Shown here piece by piece: positions 8,589-17,053 of a DNA stretch of 64,000 nucleotides (within the stretch, counting starts at the first letter, position 1; each line of letters opens with the position of its first letter). The notes under the pieces were generated by a model that was not told the origin of the DNA, did no database searches, and worked only from the letters and a program-made list of their open reading frames with translations. The position numbers and the translations under genes were made by a program. The stretch comes from Paenibacillus sp. FSL W8-0186 (GTDB lineage: Bacteria; Bacillota; Bacilli; Paenibacillales; Paenibacillaceae). The DNA is taken from contig NZ_CP150207.1 in NCBI RefSeq assembly GCF_037969765.1, positions 1,784,001 through 1,848,000 on the forward strand, given 5' to 3'.

Positions 8589-8981
8589 TTGACCCCTACT
8601 TCACAATTTCAAAATGCACACCTGCTGCCCGAGGAAGATTTGCTAAATGTCATTTTGGCCGACCTTAAACGGACCGTACGGGAATATACGACAGCGACGA
8701 CCGAGTCCGCATGCCCTTCCGTTCGGCAAATGTTTACTCAATTGACGGACAGCACGCTGCAGCTCCAAGGACAATTGTTCCAGCTGCTGAGCAGCCAAAA
8801 TATGTATACGGCACCCTCCAAGGCGATTCGTACGGAGGTTGACAAGAAGCTGCAGGAGGCTCAGCAGACCCAGCAGCAGCTTCAGCAATTTACGCAGCAG
8901 CGCACCGCGCAAATGAGCAGCGGCAGCCAGGCGCCGCAAGCCAATATGCAGCAAAATGCAGGAAACCATACTTACAGTTAA
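8589..8981 (+). CDS. Spore coat protein, CotF family
   Basis: The protein has 130 residues. The coat-F helical domain is seen in LLPEEDLLNVILADLKRTVREYTTATTESACPSVRQMF, and the C-terminal half is very Gln-rich. CotF-like proteins are ferritin-like helical bundles of the spore coat. The start is TTG at 8589, placed 7-8 bases after AGGAGG. It ends before a strong terminator, so it likely forms a two-gene unit with the small coat gene. Expected expression is in the mother cell during late sporulation. Confidence 0.8.
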   Translation: MTPTSQFQNAHLLPEEDLLNVILADLKRTVREYTTATTESACPSVRQMFTQLTDSTLQLQGQLFQLLSSQNMYTAPSKAIRTEVDKKLQEAQQTQQQLQQFTQQRTAQMSSGSQAPQANMQQNAGNHTYS

Positions 8982-9032
8982 TAACCCGTTTTTGCAGCGG
9001 CTCAAGCACAAGAGTTAAGAGCAGCCCCATAC

Positions 9033-9076
9033 AACCGTCCGCCTAAGGAGCGCCTCCCGAAACGGACGGTTTTTCT
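9033..9076 (+). terminator. Terminator after coat genes
   Basis: AACCGTCCG pairs with CGGACGGTT across a 21-base loop and is followed by TTTTCTTT. Confidence 0.85.
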
Positions 9077-9087
9077 TTGCAGGACTC

Positions 9088-9119
9088 CTAAATTCATGTA
9101 ATATAAGTATTAAATTTAG
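9088..9119. promoter_or_regulatory. Inverted repeat upstream of the Lrp-type regulator
   Basis: CTAAATT (9088-9094) and AATTTAG (9113-9119) form an exact 7-bp dyad with 18 bases between, 63 bases before the regulator's start. The AT-rich dyad spacing is typical of an Lrp/AsnC autoregulatory site, but this is inference. Confidence 0.35.
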
Positions 9120-9181
9120 ATTCCGGTGAGCAGGGGGGAACGAGTGTCCTGCTCCACTGGAACAGCGCTGGAGGATGAAGC

Positions 9182-9682
9182 ATGAAACCACTTAGCGAAT
9201 TGAAACTGAAAGTGCTGGACCTTCTGAAAGAAGACGCCCGAAGAAGCCCTGCTCTTCTGGCAACCCTGCTGGGAGTAACTGAGGATGAGGTGTCTGTGGC
9301 GATCGCGGAGCTAGAGGAAGACAACGTCATCGTCAAATACGCGACGGTCGTCAACTCGGGCAAATTGGATGATGAGAAAGTAACCGCCTTGATCGAGGTG
9401 CAAATTACCCCGGAGCGCGGGCGAGGGTTCGAGGCCATTGCCGAGCGGGTTTATTTGTTCCCTCAGGTCAAATCGGTCTATCTCATGTCAGGAGCCTACG
9501 ACTTGCTAGTAGAAGTCGAAGGGCGCACGCTCAAAGAGGTAGCCAGCTTCGTCTCCGACAAGCTGTCGACACTGGAGTCGGTGCTCTCGACAAAGACCCA
9601 TTTCATACTTAAGAAATACAAACAGGACGGCATTATCTTTGAAGATCCCGAAGAAGACCGCCGTCTCATGATTTCTCCGTAA
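9182..9682 (+). CDS. Lrp/AsnC-family transcriptional regulator (YugG/AlaR-like)
   Basis: The protein has 166 residues. An N-terminal winged HTH (LKLKVLDLLKEDARRSPALLATLLGVTEDEVSVAIAELEEDNVI) is followed by a RAM ligand-binding domain with GAYDLLVEVEG. It lies 13 bases ahead of a class I aminotransferase gene, the same pair as B. subtilis yugG-yugH, where the regulator controls the alanine aminotransferase gene. The expected ligand is therefore alanine or a related amino acid; this is inference from synteny. The dyad at 9088-9119 is a candidate operator. Confidence 0.88.
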   Translation: MKPLSELKLKVLDLLKEDARRSPALLATLLGVTEDEVSVAIAELEEDNVIVKYATVVNSGKLDDEKVTALIEVQITPERGRGFEAIAERVYLFPQVKSVYLMSGAYDLLVEVEGRTLKEVASFVSDKLSTLESVLSTKTHFILKKYKQDGIIFEDPEEDRRLMISP

Positions 9683-9695
9683 AGGAAGTAATATT

Positions 9696-10898
9696 ATGAC
9701 AGTAGAATCGCAACAATATTCGGACAAATCGATGTTATCTTATTTGGCCCCCCGGGTAAGAGAGATTCAGCCTTCCGGGATCCGGAAGTTCTTCGATCTT
9801 GCCAGCGGCAATAAAGATATCATCACTCTCGGCGTGGGCGAGCCTGACTTTATTACGCCATGGCATGTCCGGGAAGCCTGTGTCTATTCTTTGGAGAGGG
9901 GTTACACGAGCTATACCTCCAACGCCGGTACGCCCGAGCTGCGCGAGGCCATTGCGGAGTATTTGCACAATGGGTTCGGCCTGAACTATGATCCCAAGGA
10001 TGAAATTCTGGTTACAGTAGGCGGGAGTGAAGCGATTGATTTGGCGCTCCGGGCGCTGATTGAGCCAGGGGATGAAATACTTGTTCCAGCTCCTTGCTAC
10101 ATCTCCTATTCCCCGATATCTTTTATCGGCGGAGGAGTCCCCGTGGAGATCGAAACTTACGCGAAGGATAACTTCAAACTAAAGGCGGAGCATCTAGAAG
10201 CGAAAATATCGCCGAAGTCCAAGGTGCTGATTTTGAACTATCCCAGCAATCCAACGGGCGGAATCATGACTTACGAAGACTGGCTTCCGATTGCCAAATT
10301 GGTGGAGAAGCATGATTTGATTGTCATTTCCGACGAGATTTATGCCGAGCTCACTTACGGCAGCAAGCATGTCAGCTTTGCCTCCCTTCCGGGAATGAAG
10401 GATCGCACGATTCTTGTCAACGGCTTCTCGAAAGCCTTTGCCATGACGGGCTGGAGAATGGGTTATGCCTGCGGCCATCCGGAACTGATTTATGCGATGT
10501 TAAAGATCCATCAGTATACGGTGATGTGTGCGCCCGTGATGGGACAGGTCGCTGCTTTAGAAGCGCTCAAGAATGGCTTGGAGGAGAAGGATCAGATGGT
10601 CGAATCCTATAATCAGCGAAGAAGGCTGATTGTCCAGGGACTTCGGGACATCGGATTATCCTGCCACGAGCCGCAAGGCGCGTTTTACGCTTTTCCCGGT
10701 ATAGAAACTACCGGCCTTAGCTCAGATGAATTTGCCCAGCGACTGCTGCTCGAAGCTAAAGTGGCAGCTGTGCCCGGCACTGCTTTTGGGGCTGGCGGCG
10801 AAGGGTACCTGCGCTGCTCCTATGCGACTTCGGTCAATCAAATTAATGAAGCGCTGGACCGGATGGGGAAATTCGTTCATAAGCTGAAGCAGGGCTAG
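9696..10898 (+). CDS. PLP-dependent aminotransferase (YugH/AlaT-like)
   Basis: The protein has 400 residues and is fold-type I, subgroup I-gamma. Motifs are GVGEPDF near the N-terminus, NYPSNPTGG, SDEIYAELTYG, the Schiff-base lysine in NGFSKAFAMTGWRMGY, and a substrate-carboxylate arginine in YLRCSYA. All catalytic residues expected of the AspC/AlaT group are present. The gene is translationally close to the Lrp regulator (13-base gap). Alanine transamination is likely from synteny with B. subtilis alaR-alaT; aspartate or aromatic substrates cannot be excluded. Confidence 0.9.
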   Translation: MTVESQQYSDKSMLSYLAPRVREIQPSGIRKFFDLASGNKDIITLGVGEPDFITPWHVREACVYSLERGYTSYTSNAGTPELREAIAEYLHNGFGLNYDPKDEILVTVGGSEAIDLALRALIEPGDEILVPAPCYISYSPISFIGGGVPVEIETYAKDNFKLKAEHLEAKISPKSKVLILNYPSNPTGGIMTYEDWLPIAKLVEKHDLIVISDEIYAELTYGSKHVSFASLPGMKDRTILVNGFSKAFAMTGWRMGYACGHPELIYAMLKIHQYTVMCAPVMGQVAALEALKNGLEEKDQMVESYNQRRRLIVQGLRDIGLSCHEPQGAFYAFPGIETTGLSSDEFAQRLLLEAKVAAVPGTAFGAGGEGYLRCSYATSVNQINEALDRMGKFVHKLKQG

Positions 10899-10951
10899 CT
10901 TCCGGTGATTTTTAGTAAATGGGGGTTATTAACAAATTTCTCATTTATTAT

Positions 10952-10981
10952 TTGATCATTGTCCAATAATCATGTTATAAT
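10952..10981 (+). promoter_or_regulatory. Promoter of the Spo0E-like gene
   Basis: -35 TTGATC (10952-10957), an 18-base spacer, and -10 TATAAT (10976-10981) preceded by TGT (extended -10). The start codon is about 42 bases downstream. Confidence 0.6.
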
Positions 10982-11023
10982 TTGGTTTTGGTAGAGCTTG
11001 AGTTTCGCAGGGAGGGATAACTT

Positions 11024-11290
11024 TTGTTTTGTGGTGAATACAACATGCCGTACGAGAAGATGGGCGGTCATATTGCTGAAGGCGATGCAACGAATCAATG
11101 GATGGGCGAAGAAGGCCGGACGATATCACCACAAGCATTGACATTGGAAGATGAAATTCAACTGCTCCGTACTAGAATGGAAGAAATATTTTTAGAGGAG
11201 AAGTCTTTTACATCAGACATTGTCATCGAGATCAGCAGCCTGCTTGATTTAAAAATCAATGAATTTATGAAGAGTCAGAAAGCAAAATAA
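11024..11290 (+). CDS. Spo0E-family aspartyl-phosphate phosphatase
   Basis: The protein has 88 residues, with a helical C-terminal half. It carries the family signature S-x-x-L-D-x-x-I in EISSLLDLKINEF, which in Spo0E removes phosphate from Spo0A~P and delays sporulation. The N-terminal 40 residues are variable, as usual in the family. The start is TTG at 11024, eight to nine bases after GGAGGG; an in-frame ATG at 11045 is an alternative with a weaker RBS. It is a monocistron with its own promoter and terminator. Confidence 0.85.
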   Translation: MFCGEYNMPYEKMGGHIAEGDATNQWMGEEGRTISPQALTLEDEIQLLRTRMEEIFLEEKSFTSDIVIEISSLLDLKINEFMKSQKAK

Positions 11291-11319
11291 TCCAGGCTCG
11301 TATCTATAGCATCCTGCGC

Positions 11320-11353
11320 AAAGAGGTGATCCGGAAGACGGATCGCCTCTTTT
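11320..11353 (+). terminator. Terminator of the Spo0E-like gene
   Basis: AAAGAGGTGATCCG pairs with CGGATCGCCTCTTTT around the loop GAAGA (one G-T pair), ending in TTTTA. Confidence 0.9.
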
Positions 11354-11464
11354 ATGTCCGGCGACGCTGCAACGGTCCACGCTGAGAAGGGGACGATGGA
11401 GTAAACGAGGGCAGGAATATGTTATATTGGACATATATAATTTTTGCTTGAATGGGGGATTAAA

Positions 11465-12040
11465 GTGAATTTGTACACAAGAACCGGGGATGCGGGACAG
11501 ACCTCCATCATCGGCGGCAGAGTGGATAAAGACGATGCCCGAATCGAGGCTTACGGAACGATTGATGAGCTGAACAGCTTTGTCGGTCAGGCAGTGAGCT
11601 TGATGGATACCAACTCCGGAATATTCGCGGACATGAAGGAAGAACTGCTGCAAATCCAGCATGAGCTGTTCGATTGCGGCTCCGATCTGGCTTATGCCCG
11701 ATTGAACGAGGACCGCTACAAGGTCGGAGCCGAGCTGGCTGAACGGCTGGAAACATGGATAGATCGCCTGGAACAGAATAACCCGCCGCTGGAAAAGTTC
11801 ATTTTGCCCGGAGGGACTTCCCTGGCAGCTATACTGCATGTATGCCGGACGGTATGCCGCCGCGCCGAGCGCCGGGCCGTTACCTTGCGCCATCAGCATG
11901 AGGTCAATCCGGAGGTGCTGACGTATTTGAACCGTCTGTCGGATTACTTCTTTGCCGCGGCCCGGACGGCGAATGCCCGAATGCACGTACAGGATATAGA
12001 ATATGTGCGCAGCGCAAAGGTGTTCGGTCGGAAATCATGA
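11465..12040 (+). CDS. Cob(I)alamin adenosyltransferase, PduO type
   Basis: The protein has 191 residues. It makes adenosylcobalamin from ATP and cob(I)alamin. The PduO-type signature is at the N-terminus (LYTRTGDAGQTSIIGG) together with YGTIDELNSFVG, FILPGGTS and the C-terminal cobalamin/ATP residues CRRAERR and YLNRLSDYFFAAAR. GTG at 11465 follows GGGGGATTAAA, a suitable RBS. The stop overlaps the start of the pseudouridine synthase by four bases (ATGA), so the two are translationally coupled, although their functions are unrelated. Confidence 0.93.
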   Translation: MNLYTRTGDAGQTSIIGGRVDKDDARIEAYGTIDELNSFVGQAVSLMDTNSGIFADMKEELLQIQHELFDCGSDLAYARLNEDRYKVGAELAERLETWIDRLEQNNPPLEKFILPGGTSLAAILHVCRTVCRRAERRAVTLRHQHEVNPEVLTYLNRLSDYFFAAARTANARMHVQDIEYVRSAKVFGRKS

Positions 12041-13005
12041 CGCAATACTACGACCCTATTGTATACGTAGTAACGGAGGAAGAGGACGGCTGGCAGCTTA
12101 AGAAGCTCCTACAGCGCCGGCTGGGCGTATCCAGAAAGCTGATGTCCAGACTGAAGCTGACCGAGAAGGGGATTACACTGAACGGGGAAAGGGTGTATAT
12201 CAGCGTTCCCGTAAAGAGCGGGGATATCGCTGCCATTTCTCTGGAGAAGGAGACATCCGAGGACATTTTGCCGCAGCCGATTCCTTTCGACTGCATTTAT
12301 GAGGACGACGCACTGTTAATCGTCAATAAGTCGCCAGGAATGATCGTCCACCCAACCCACGGGCATTATACGGAGACTTTGGCGAATGGAGTGGTGCATT
12401 ATTGGCGAGAGAAAGGCGAAATGTTCCGGTTCAGGCCCGTGCACCGTTTGGACCAAGAGACGAGCGGCGTGCTGGCCATCGCCAAAAATGCTTACGTACA
12501 TCAGCATATTTCCGAACAGATGATCGCAGGACAGGTGGATAAAAAATATGTGGCGTTCGTGCATGGGACGCCAGATCCGGCAGAAGGAACAATTGACGGG
12601 CCGATTGACCGCGATCCCGAGCAGCCGCATCGCCGGATCGTCATTTCGTCCGGTTATCCGGCGCTGACCTATTATTCAACGGCACAGATGATGGGGCCGG
12701 CATCCAAGGTTGAGCTGCGGCTGGGCACGGGCCGGACGCATCAGATTCGAGTGCATATGACTTCGATTGGGCATCCGCTTATCGGAGATAAGATGTATCA
12801 AAGGCCGGGCAGTCCAGGTTCGCCGCATCAGGCCGATTCGGATGAGGCTAATTCCGGCATGCTGGATGGCCTTATCCAGCGTCAGGCTCTGCATGCCTCC
12901 GAGTTGGCCTTCCGTCATCCGCTGACCGGAGAATTTATGAGCTTTCATGCTCCGTTTCCTCCGGATATGGCAAGTCTGGAGCAGGCATTGATAGCTATGA
13001 TTTAA
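12037..13005 (+). CDS. RluA-family 23S rRNA-type pseudouridine synthase
   Basis: The protein has 322 residues. An N-terminal S4-like RNA-binding segment (KKLLQRRLGVSRKLMSRLK...GITLNG) is followed by the RluA catalytic domain, with HRLDQETSG (catalytic Asp139) and RLGTGRTHQIRVHM. It isomerises uridine to pseudouridine in rRNA; the position cannot be told from sequence. An insert of about 15 residues (GSPGSPHQADSDEANSG) before the C-terminal strand is unusual but lies in a surface loop. It is coupled to the upstream adenosyltransferase gene. Confidence 0.92.
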   Translation: MTQYYDPIVYVVTEEEDGWQLKKLLQRRLGVSRKLMSRLKLTEKGITLNGERVYISVPVKSGDIAAISLEKETSEDILPQPIPFDCIYEDDALLIVNKSPGMIVHPTHGHYTETLANGVVHYWREKGEMFRFRPVHRLDQETSGVLAIAKNAYVHQHISEQMIAGQVDKKYVAFVHGTPDPAEGTIDGPIDRDPEQPHRRIVISSGYPALTYYSTAQMMGPASKVELRLGTGRTHQIRVHMTSIGHPLIGDKMYQRPGSPGSPHQADSDEANSGMLDGLIQRQALHASELAFRHPLTGEFMSFHAPFPPDMASLEQALIAMI

Positions 13006-13052
13006 TCATAGAGATGATAATATTATGTATTGGATCAGGAGGTTGTGCAGCA

Positions 13053-13415
13053 ATGAGTAAGCTGATTGTGTATCAATACCCGAAATGCAGCACCTGCCGC
13101 AGTGCGGTGAAGTGGCTGGAGGCGCAAGGCCATGAGCTGGAGCTTCGCGACATTAAGGAATCTCCGCCGGACGCGAAGGAATTGTCCGCTTGGATTGACC
13201 GAAGCGGTTTTGAACTGAAGAAATTCGTTAATACGTCTGGAGAGATATATAGACAGGAAGGATTGAAGGACAAGCTGCCAGGCATGTCCCGCGAGGAGCA
13301 GATCGCGCTGCTCTCATCCAGGGGAATGCTGATCAAACGTCCATTGGTCAGTGACGGCAAACAGGTCACGGTTGGCTTCAAGCCTGAAGAATATGAACGG
13401 GTCTGGGGCAAATAG
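13053..13415 (+). CDS. ArsC/Spx-family thioredoxin-fold protein (YusI-like)
   Basis: The protein has 120 residues. The thioredoxin-fold N-terminus has the redox motif CSTC in YQYPKCSTCRSAVKWLE, and the family signatures LKKFVNTSG and GMLIKRPLV...VGFKPEEYE follow. This matches YusI-type arsenate reductase-related proteins more than Spx proper, whose C-terminal RNA-polymerase contacts are absent. Whether it reduces arsenate is unproven. RBS CAGGAGG lies 11 bases before the ATG. Confidence 0.85.
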   Translation: MSKLIVYQYPKCSTCRSAVKWLEAQGHELELRDIKESPPDAKELSAWIDRSGFELKKFVNTSGEIYRQEGLKDKLPGMSREEQIALLSSRGMLIKRPLVSDGKQVTVGFKPEEYERVWGK

Positions 13416-13443
13416 CGCCAGGCCGCTATAGGGAGAGAGTAAT

Positions 13444-14343
13444 TTGACGGTTATACCTAACAGTAAAGACAGCATGCTGCTGGTGGACGGGATGGCGCTT
13501 ATGTTTCGCGCTTATTACGCCTCGGCAGCCACGGGCTATATACGCAGAACGAAAGCCGGACTGCCGACAAATGCGGTATACGGCTTCATGAGATATTTTT
13601 GGGACGCGGTGCAGAAATTCAACCCGACCCATATCGCCTGCTGCTGGGATTTAGGCAGTAAGACGTTCCGGACGGAGCAATTCGCCGCCTATAAAGGCAA
13701 TCGCTCCGAGGCGCCTGACGAGCTGATCCCGCAATTTGCGGTGATTCAGGAAGTGATGGACAGTTTGGGAATACCTAATATTAGCGCTCCCGGATTTGAG
13801 GCGGATGACTGCATCGGAACACTAGCCGCCCGTTTTTGCGAGCAGATGGACGTCTATATCTTGACGGGCGATCATGATATGCTCCAATTGGTCAATGAGA
13901 CGACAAGCGTAATCATTATGAAAAAGGGTCATGGCAATTATAGTGTATATACCCCGCAAAGCTTAATGGAGGAGAAGCAACTGGCTCCCGCCCAAATCGT
14001 CGATCTTAAAGGATTGATGGGGGATACGAGCGACAATTATCCGGGGGTTCGCGGCATTGGCGAGAAAACCGCGCTCAAGCTGGTGCTGGAATTCGGTTCG
14101 GTGGACGGCATCCTTAGCAATTTGGATAAGCTCTCCAAGTCGATTCGCACCAAGATCGAGGCTGACCTCGATATGCTGCATTTGTCCAGGCAGCTTGCGG
14201 AGATCCGCTGCGACGTTGAGCTTGTATGCGATCAGGAGGCTTGCCGCCTTGAGCTGAACCATGCTCAAGTTGCCGCTAAATTCGAAGAATTGGAAATGGC
14301 AAGCATCATCAATTGGATGGGAGTGGCCGCGACTAATGAATAA
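13444..14343 (+). CDS. 5'-3' exonuclease, Pol I N-domain type (YpcP-like)
   Basis: The protein has 299 residues and is a stand-alone flap endonuclease/5'-3' exonuclease. The metal-binding acidic cluster is seen in LLVDGMALMFR, FRTEQFAAYKGNR, GFEADDCIGTLA and LTGDHDMLQL. The helix-hairpin-helix DNA contact is GLMGDTSDNYPGVRGIGEKTALKL. The role is RNA primer removal and repair, parallel to Pol I. The start is TTG at 13444 after GGGAGAG. The 3' end overlaps the phosphodiester glycosidase start by eight bases, suggesting coupling. Confidence 0.93.
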   Translation: MTVIPNSKDSMLLVDGMALMFRAYYASAATGYIRRTKAGLPTNAVYGFMRYFWDAVQKFNPTHIACCWDLGSKTFRTEQFAAYKGNRSEAPDELIPQFAVIQEVMDSLGIPNISAPGFEADDCIGTLAARFCEQMDVYILTGDHDMLQLVNETTSVIIMKKGHGNYSVYTPQSLMEEKQLAPAQIVDLKGLMGDTSDNYPGVRGIGEKTALKLVLEFGSVDGILSNLDKLSKSIRTKIEADLDMLHLSRQLAEIRCDVELVCDQEACRLELNHAQVAAKFEELEMASIINWMGVAATNE

Positions 14344-15442
14344 GCGTAACTGGCAAAGATGGACCGCAGCCTGCCTTGCCGCTTTCCTGCTTGCAGGCTT
14401 AATCACAGCTAGCGGGGGGAGCGCAGCAGCGGCTCCGTCTCCAGGCATCAAGCAAGAAACGAAGAAAGTGAAGGTCGGCAACAAGAGCTTCACCGTACAA
14501 ACCGTACGTATTCCAAAGGGCACGCCGGTCACGGTAGGGTTAGCCAAGAGGCAGGTGGGCAGCACGGAGGAATTTGCATCGATCGTCAAAACCTACAAGG
14601 CGGAAGCTGCGATTAACGGAGCTTTCTTTGAAGCTTACGGCGGGCCGCCAGATCCTTACGGTACACTGATCGCGGACGGTGAAGTGATGCACAAGGGCGG
14701 AAACGGCACGACGATCGGCTTTAAGAAGGACGGCACGGCAATCATGGACGAGCTGCGCATTTCCATTACCGGCACGGTCGTCTCTCCGGAAGGCAAGTCA
14801 AAGGGCTGGTATGCCACCTTCATGAACCGGGTGCCGCTTGCAGGAAGCAACGTCAGCATTATGTTTACGCCGGCCCGAGGCGGCAAGGTCGGATTCTCCG
14901 GCGGTCTAGCCGTTACGGTAGTCGAGGGCAAGGTCGCAAAAAATGAAGTCAATGCCAATGCCGACATTCCGAAGAACGGGTATGTGCTTGTCTTTACGGG
15001 AACAGAGAAGAACATGGCGGAGCGGTTTGTAATCGGAAGCGAGGTAGAACTGAGCCTCAGCTACAAAAACCCGCAAGGCGATCCGCTGCCCGCTTGGGAG
15101 GACGTCGTTACCGCTGTCGGTGCAGGGCCTCGCCTGGTGAAGGACAGCAAGGTTGCTTTGAATGCGGCTGCTGAGGGGTTCAACGATGCGAAAATATTGA
15201 CCAGCTCGGCAGCCCGCAGCGGAATCGCCATCATGCCGGATGGTTCCATTATGCTGGCGACCGTCCCTGCAGCCACGATGAAGCAATGGGCGGATATTAT
15301 GAAGACGCTTGGAGCGAAGCAAGCGATGAATTTGGATGGCGGAGCATCCTCCGCGCTTTATGGCGGGGGCAAGATGCTCACCACGGCCGGGCGGCATCTT
15401 AGCAATACCCTAGTCTTTAATTCAAAGGGTTTTAATCCGTAA
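14336..15442 (+). CDS. Secreted phosphodiester glycosidase (NAGPA domain)
   Basis: The protein has 368 residues with a Sec signal peptide (MNKRNWQRW, then a hydrophobic stretch ending at ASGGSAAAA). The NAGPA domain follows, with AAINGAFFEAYGGPPDPYG, TAVGAGPRLV and the C-terminal NLDGGASSALYGGG, which is the family catalytic/structural signature. The family cleaves GlcNAc-1-phosphodiester bonds; the bacterial members act on wall teichoic acid or surface glycans. The ATG at 14336 overlaps the exonuclease stop. The last 11 bases overlap the 3' end of the convergent DUF3055 gene. Confidence 0.85.
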   Translation: MNKRNWQRWTAACLAAFLLAGLITASGGSAAAAPSPGIKQETKKVKVGNKSFTVQTVRIPKGTPVTVGLAKRQVGSTEEFASIVKTYKAEAAINGAFFEAYGGPPDPYGTLIADGEVMHKGGNGTTIGFKKDGTAIMDELRISITGTVVSPEGKSKGWYATFMNRVPLAGSNVSIMFTPARGGKVGFSGGLAVTVVEGKVAKNEVNANADIPKNGYVLVFTGTEKNMAERFVIGSEVELSLSYKNPQGDPLPAWEDVVTAVGAGPRLVKDSKVALNAAAEGFNDAKILTSSAARSGIAIMPDGSIMLATVPAATMKQWADIMKTLGAKQAMNLDGGASSALYGGGKMLTTAGRHLSNTLVFNSKGFNP

Positions 15443-15734
15443 AATAAGGATCACCCACAACCTGATACAGGAAGGATTTCAGCTCATCGGCTTTTTCCTC
15501 TTCCAGGTTGTAGACATGCTCCAGATAGCCTTCCTCTTCCAGGTCATCCGTGCCTAGAATCGCTGTTTTGCCATTTTGCAAATCAGTAACGAGCTTCTTG
15601 CCGTAGAAGCGGTTGGTCGTAGTTATCGCCAGATCGAAGCGCTTTAGGGATGCTCCAATGAAGGTCACGAACCGGGTGGAGGTGCTTTCCGTGCTGTCGG
15701 ACAGGAAGTCCAGCTCTTTGTGCGGGTTAGTCAT
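15432..15734 (-). CDS. DUF3055 protein
   Basis: The protein has 100 residues from an ATG preceded by AAGGAGG. It matches the DUF3055 pattern of Bacillales: TRFVTFIGASLKRFDLAI, RFYGKKLVTDLQ and TDDLEEEGYLEHVYNL. It is soluble and has no catalytic motif. Function is unknown. A frame extension upstream exists but lacks an RBS. A minus-strand TATAAT at 15810-15815 is the likely -10. Confidence 0.8.
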   Translation of the reverse strand: MTNPHKELDFLSDSTESTSTRFVTFIGASLKRFDLAITTTNRFYGKKLVTDLQNGKTAILGTDDLEEEGYLEHVYNLEEEKADELKSFLYQVVGDPYFTD

Positions 15735-15854
15735 TGATATTGCCTCCTTGAACAAATAGTGCGCATATCGCGTTTTGCATATTTTAGAATTAAGCTGTTG
15801 CTCCTAGATATTATAGCGGATAAATGCAGCTAATGGGAAAAAACATGCCAGGCA

Positions 15855-15882
15855 TTGACACACATCCTTAAAATGGTATCAT
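15855..15882 (+). promoter_or_regulatory. Promoter of the short leader/RNA ahead of the HRDC gene
   Basis: -35 TTGACA (15855-15860), a 16-base spacer, and -10 TATCAT (15877-15882). Transcription would start near 15889, only about 20 bases before the hairpin at 15909. Confidence 0.6.
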
Positions 15883-15908
15883 TGGGTATAACAGTATATG
15901 AATGGAGG

Positions 15909-15949
15909 AAGCACCTCTTCTGTAACTTTGCAGAAGGGGTGCTTTTTTT
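15909..15949 (+). terminator. Promoter-proximal intrinsic terminator
   Basis: AAGCACCTCTTCTG pairs with CAGAAGGGGTGCTT (14 bp, one G-U) around an 8-base loop, followed by seven T. No plus-strand gene ends upstream, since the preceding gene is divergent. It must therefore end a short RNA or attenuate the HRDC gene. Confidence 0.85.
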
Positions 15950-16016
15950 GCGTGCAAAAGAAATGCTCCAGCCGGATGTCCGTTCAGGTACTGAATTTTA
16001 AGGGAGGGGAACGATC

Positions 16017-17021
16017 GTGAGAATTATATTTTTGAACAGTCTGGAGAAGCGGGAGGCCGGCGCCGTGGTCGGAAGCGCGCAGGTTTGGATGGGGGAGGAG
16101 GAGAGCATGTGGCGCATGGGCTGGAATGAAATTACGGCCGACGGCGAGCAGGAATACATCTGGTACGAAGGCTCGTCCTGGTCGGAGATGCTCCATGTCT
16201 ACCGTCATCGCCTGGTTATCAAGCTGGGGGAAGGGTTCCAGCCGACGGTCGAAGGCGTTTGGGAGGATAAGGATCAGCTTCGCGGCAAGGCGATGACCGC
16301 CCAGAAGCTAATCTGTTACAGCGAAGGGCATCCGAATGAACCGGTCTATACCGAGCTGTGCAATTGGAGAAGGAAAAAAGCCTCCACAGAGCGCAAGGCG
16401 CCTTATTTGATCGCTAGCAATCGCCTGCTTAGGCTGATTAGCGTATTTCTTCCTCATACACTAGAGGAATTGCTGCAGCTGCCGGGGGTAGGCCAGAATA
16501 AAGCGGGGGAGTTTGGTGACGAGCTGCTGGAGATGACCCGGAGACACCCGCAGCCGAGTCCTTTCCCGCTGGATTGGGTTGAGGAAGAGGTTAATCAGGA
16601 AACGCTCCGCTCCTGGCTATATAAACAGAAAGAAGCGAAATTCCGGGTAGAAATGGAAAAATACGGCGTGCGCCGGAAGCTGCTTGAAGGCATTGCCGAG
16701 GGGTTGAGCGTGGAGCAGATTCGCGAGCGCGTGGCCATGGGCCGCCGGGAGGTGATTGAATTACTTGAGGAACTTGAGAAGGACGGATATAGTACTGAGC
16801 CGCTGGTGAACAAAGAATTGCAAGAAATGCCCGATGTGGAGCAGACGGCGGTCATGGAGGCTTATGAAGAGCTCGGAGACGCCTTCCTAAAGCCGGTGCT
16901 TCAGCGGGTCTATGGCCAGGAGGCAGCGGAGGCTGAGGATCGGGAAATGCTGTATGAACGCTTGCGCCTGATCCGGATTCGCTTCCGGAGGGACAGAAGC
17001 ACCGTGCGGGATGCGGGCTAG
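16017..17021 (+). CDS. HRDC-domain protein
   Basis: The protein has 334 residues. An N-terminal domain of about 110 residues rich in W and E is followed by an HRDC domain (about 127-175: APYLIASNRLLRLISVFLP, TLEELLQLPGVGQNKAGEFG). The C-terminal part is charged and helical, with a RecQ/RQC-like winged-helix look (GLSVEQIRERVAMGRREVIELLEEL). There are no helicase motifs. HRDC binds nucleic acid in RecQ helicases and RNase D, so a DNA/RNA-binding accessory role is likely. GTG at 16017 follows AAGGGAGGGG. It lies downstream of a promoter-proximal terminator and may be attenuated. Confidence 0.8.
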   Translation: MRIIFLNSLEKREAGAVVGSAQVWMGEEESMWRMGWNEITADGEQEYIWYEGSSWSEMLHVYRHRLVIKLGEGFQPTVEGVWEDKDQLRGKAMTAQKLICYSEGHPNEPVYTELCNWRRKKASTERKAPYLIASNRLLRLISVFLPHTLEELLQLPGVGQNKAGEFGDELLEMTRRHPQPSPFPLDWVEEEVNQETLRSWLYKQKEAKFRVEMEKYGVRRKLLEGIAEGLSVEQIRERVAMGRREVIELLEELEKDGYSTEPLVNKELQEMPDVEQTAVMEAYEELGDAFLKPVLQRVYGQEAAEAEDREMLYERLRLIRIRFRRDRSTVRDAG

Positions 17022-17053
17022 CAGGGGAGCGAATATACAGTCAGATGCAACCA

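Noticed and set aside
15896..16019. Leader peptide frame beginning at the ATG near 15899
   Set aside because: It has no Shine-Dalgarno at suitable spacing and runs through the terminator hairpin.
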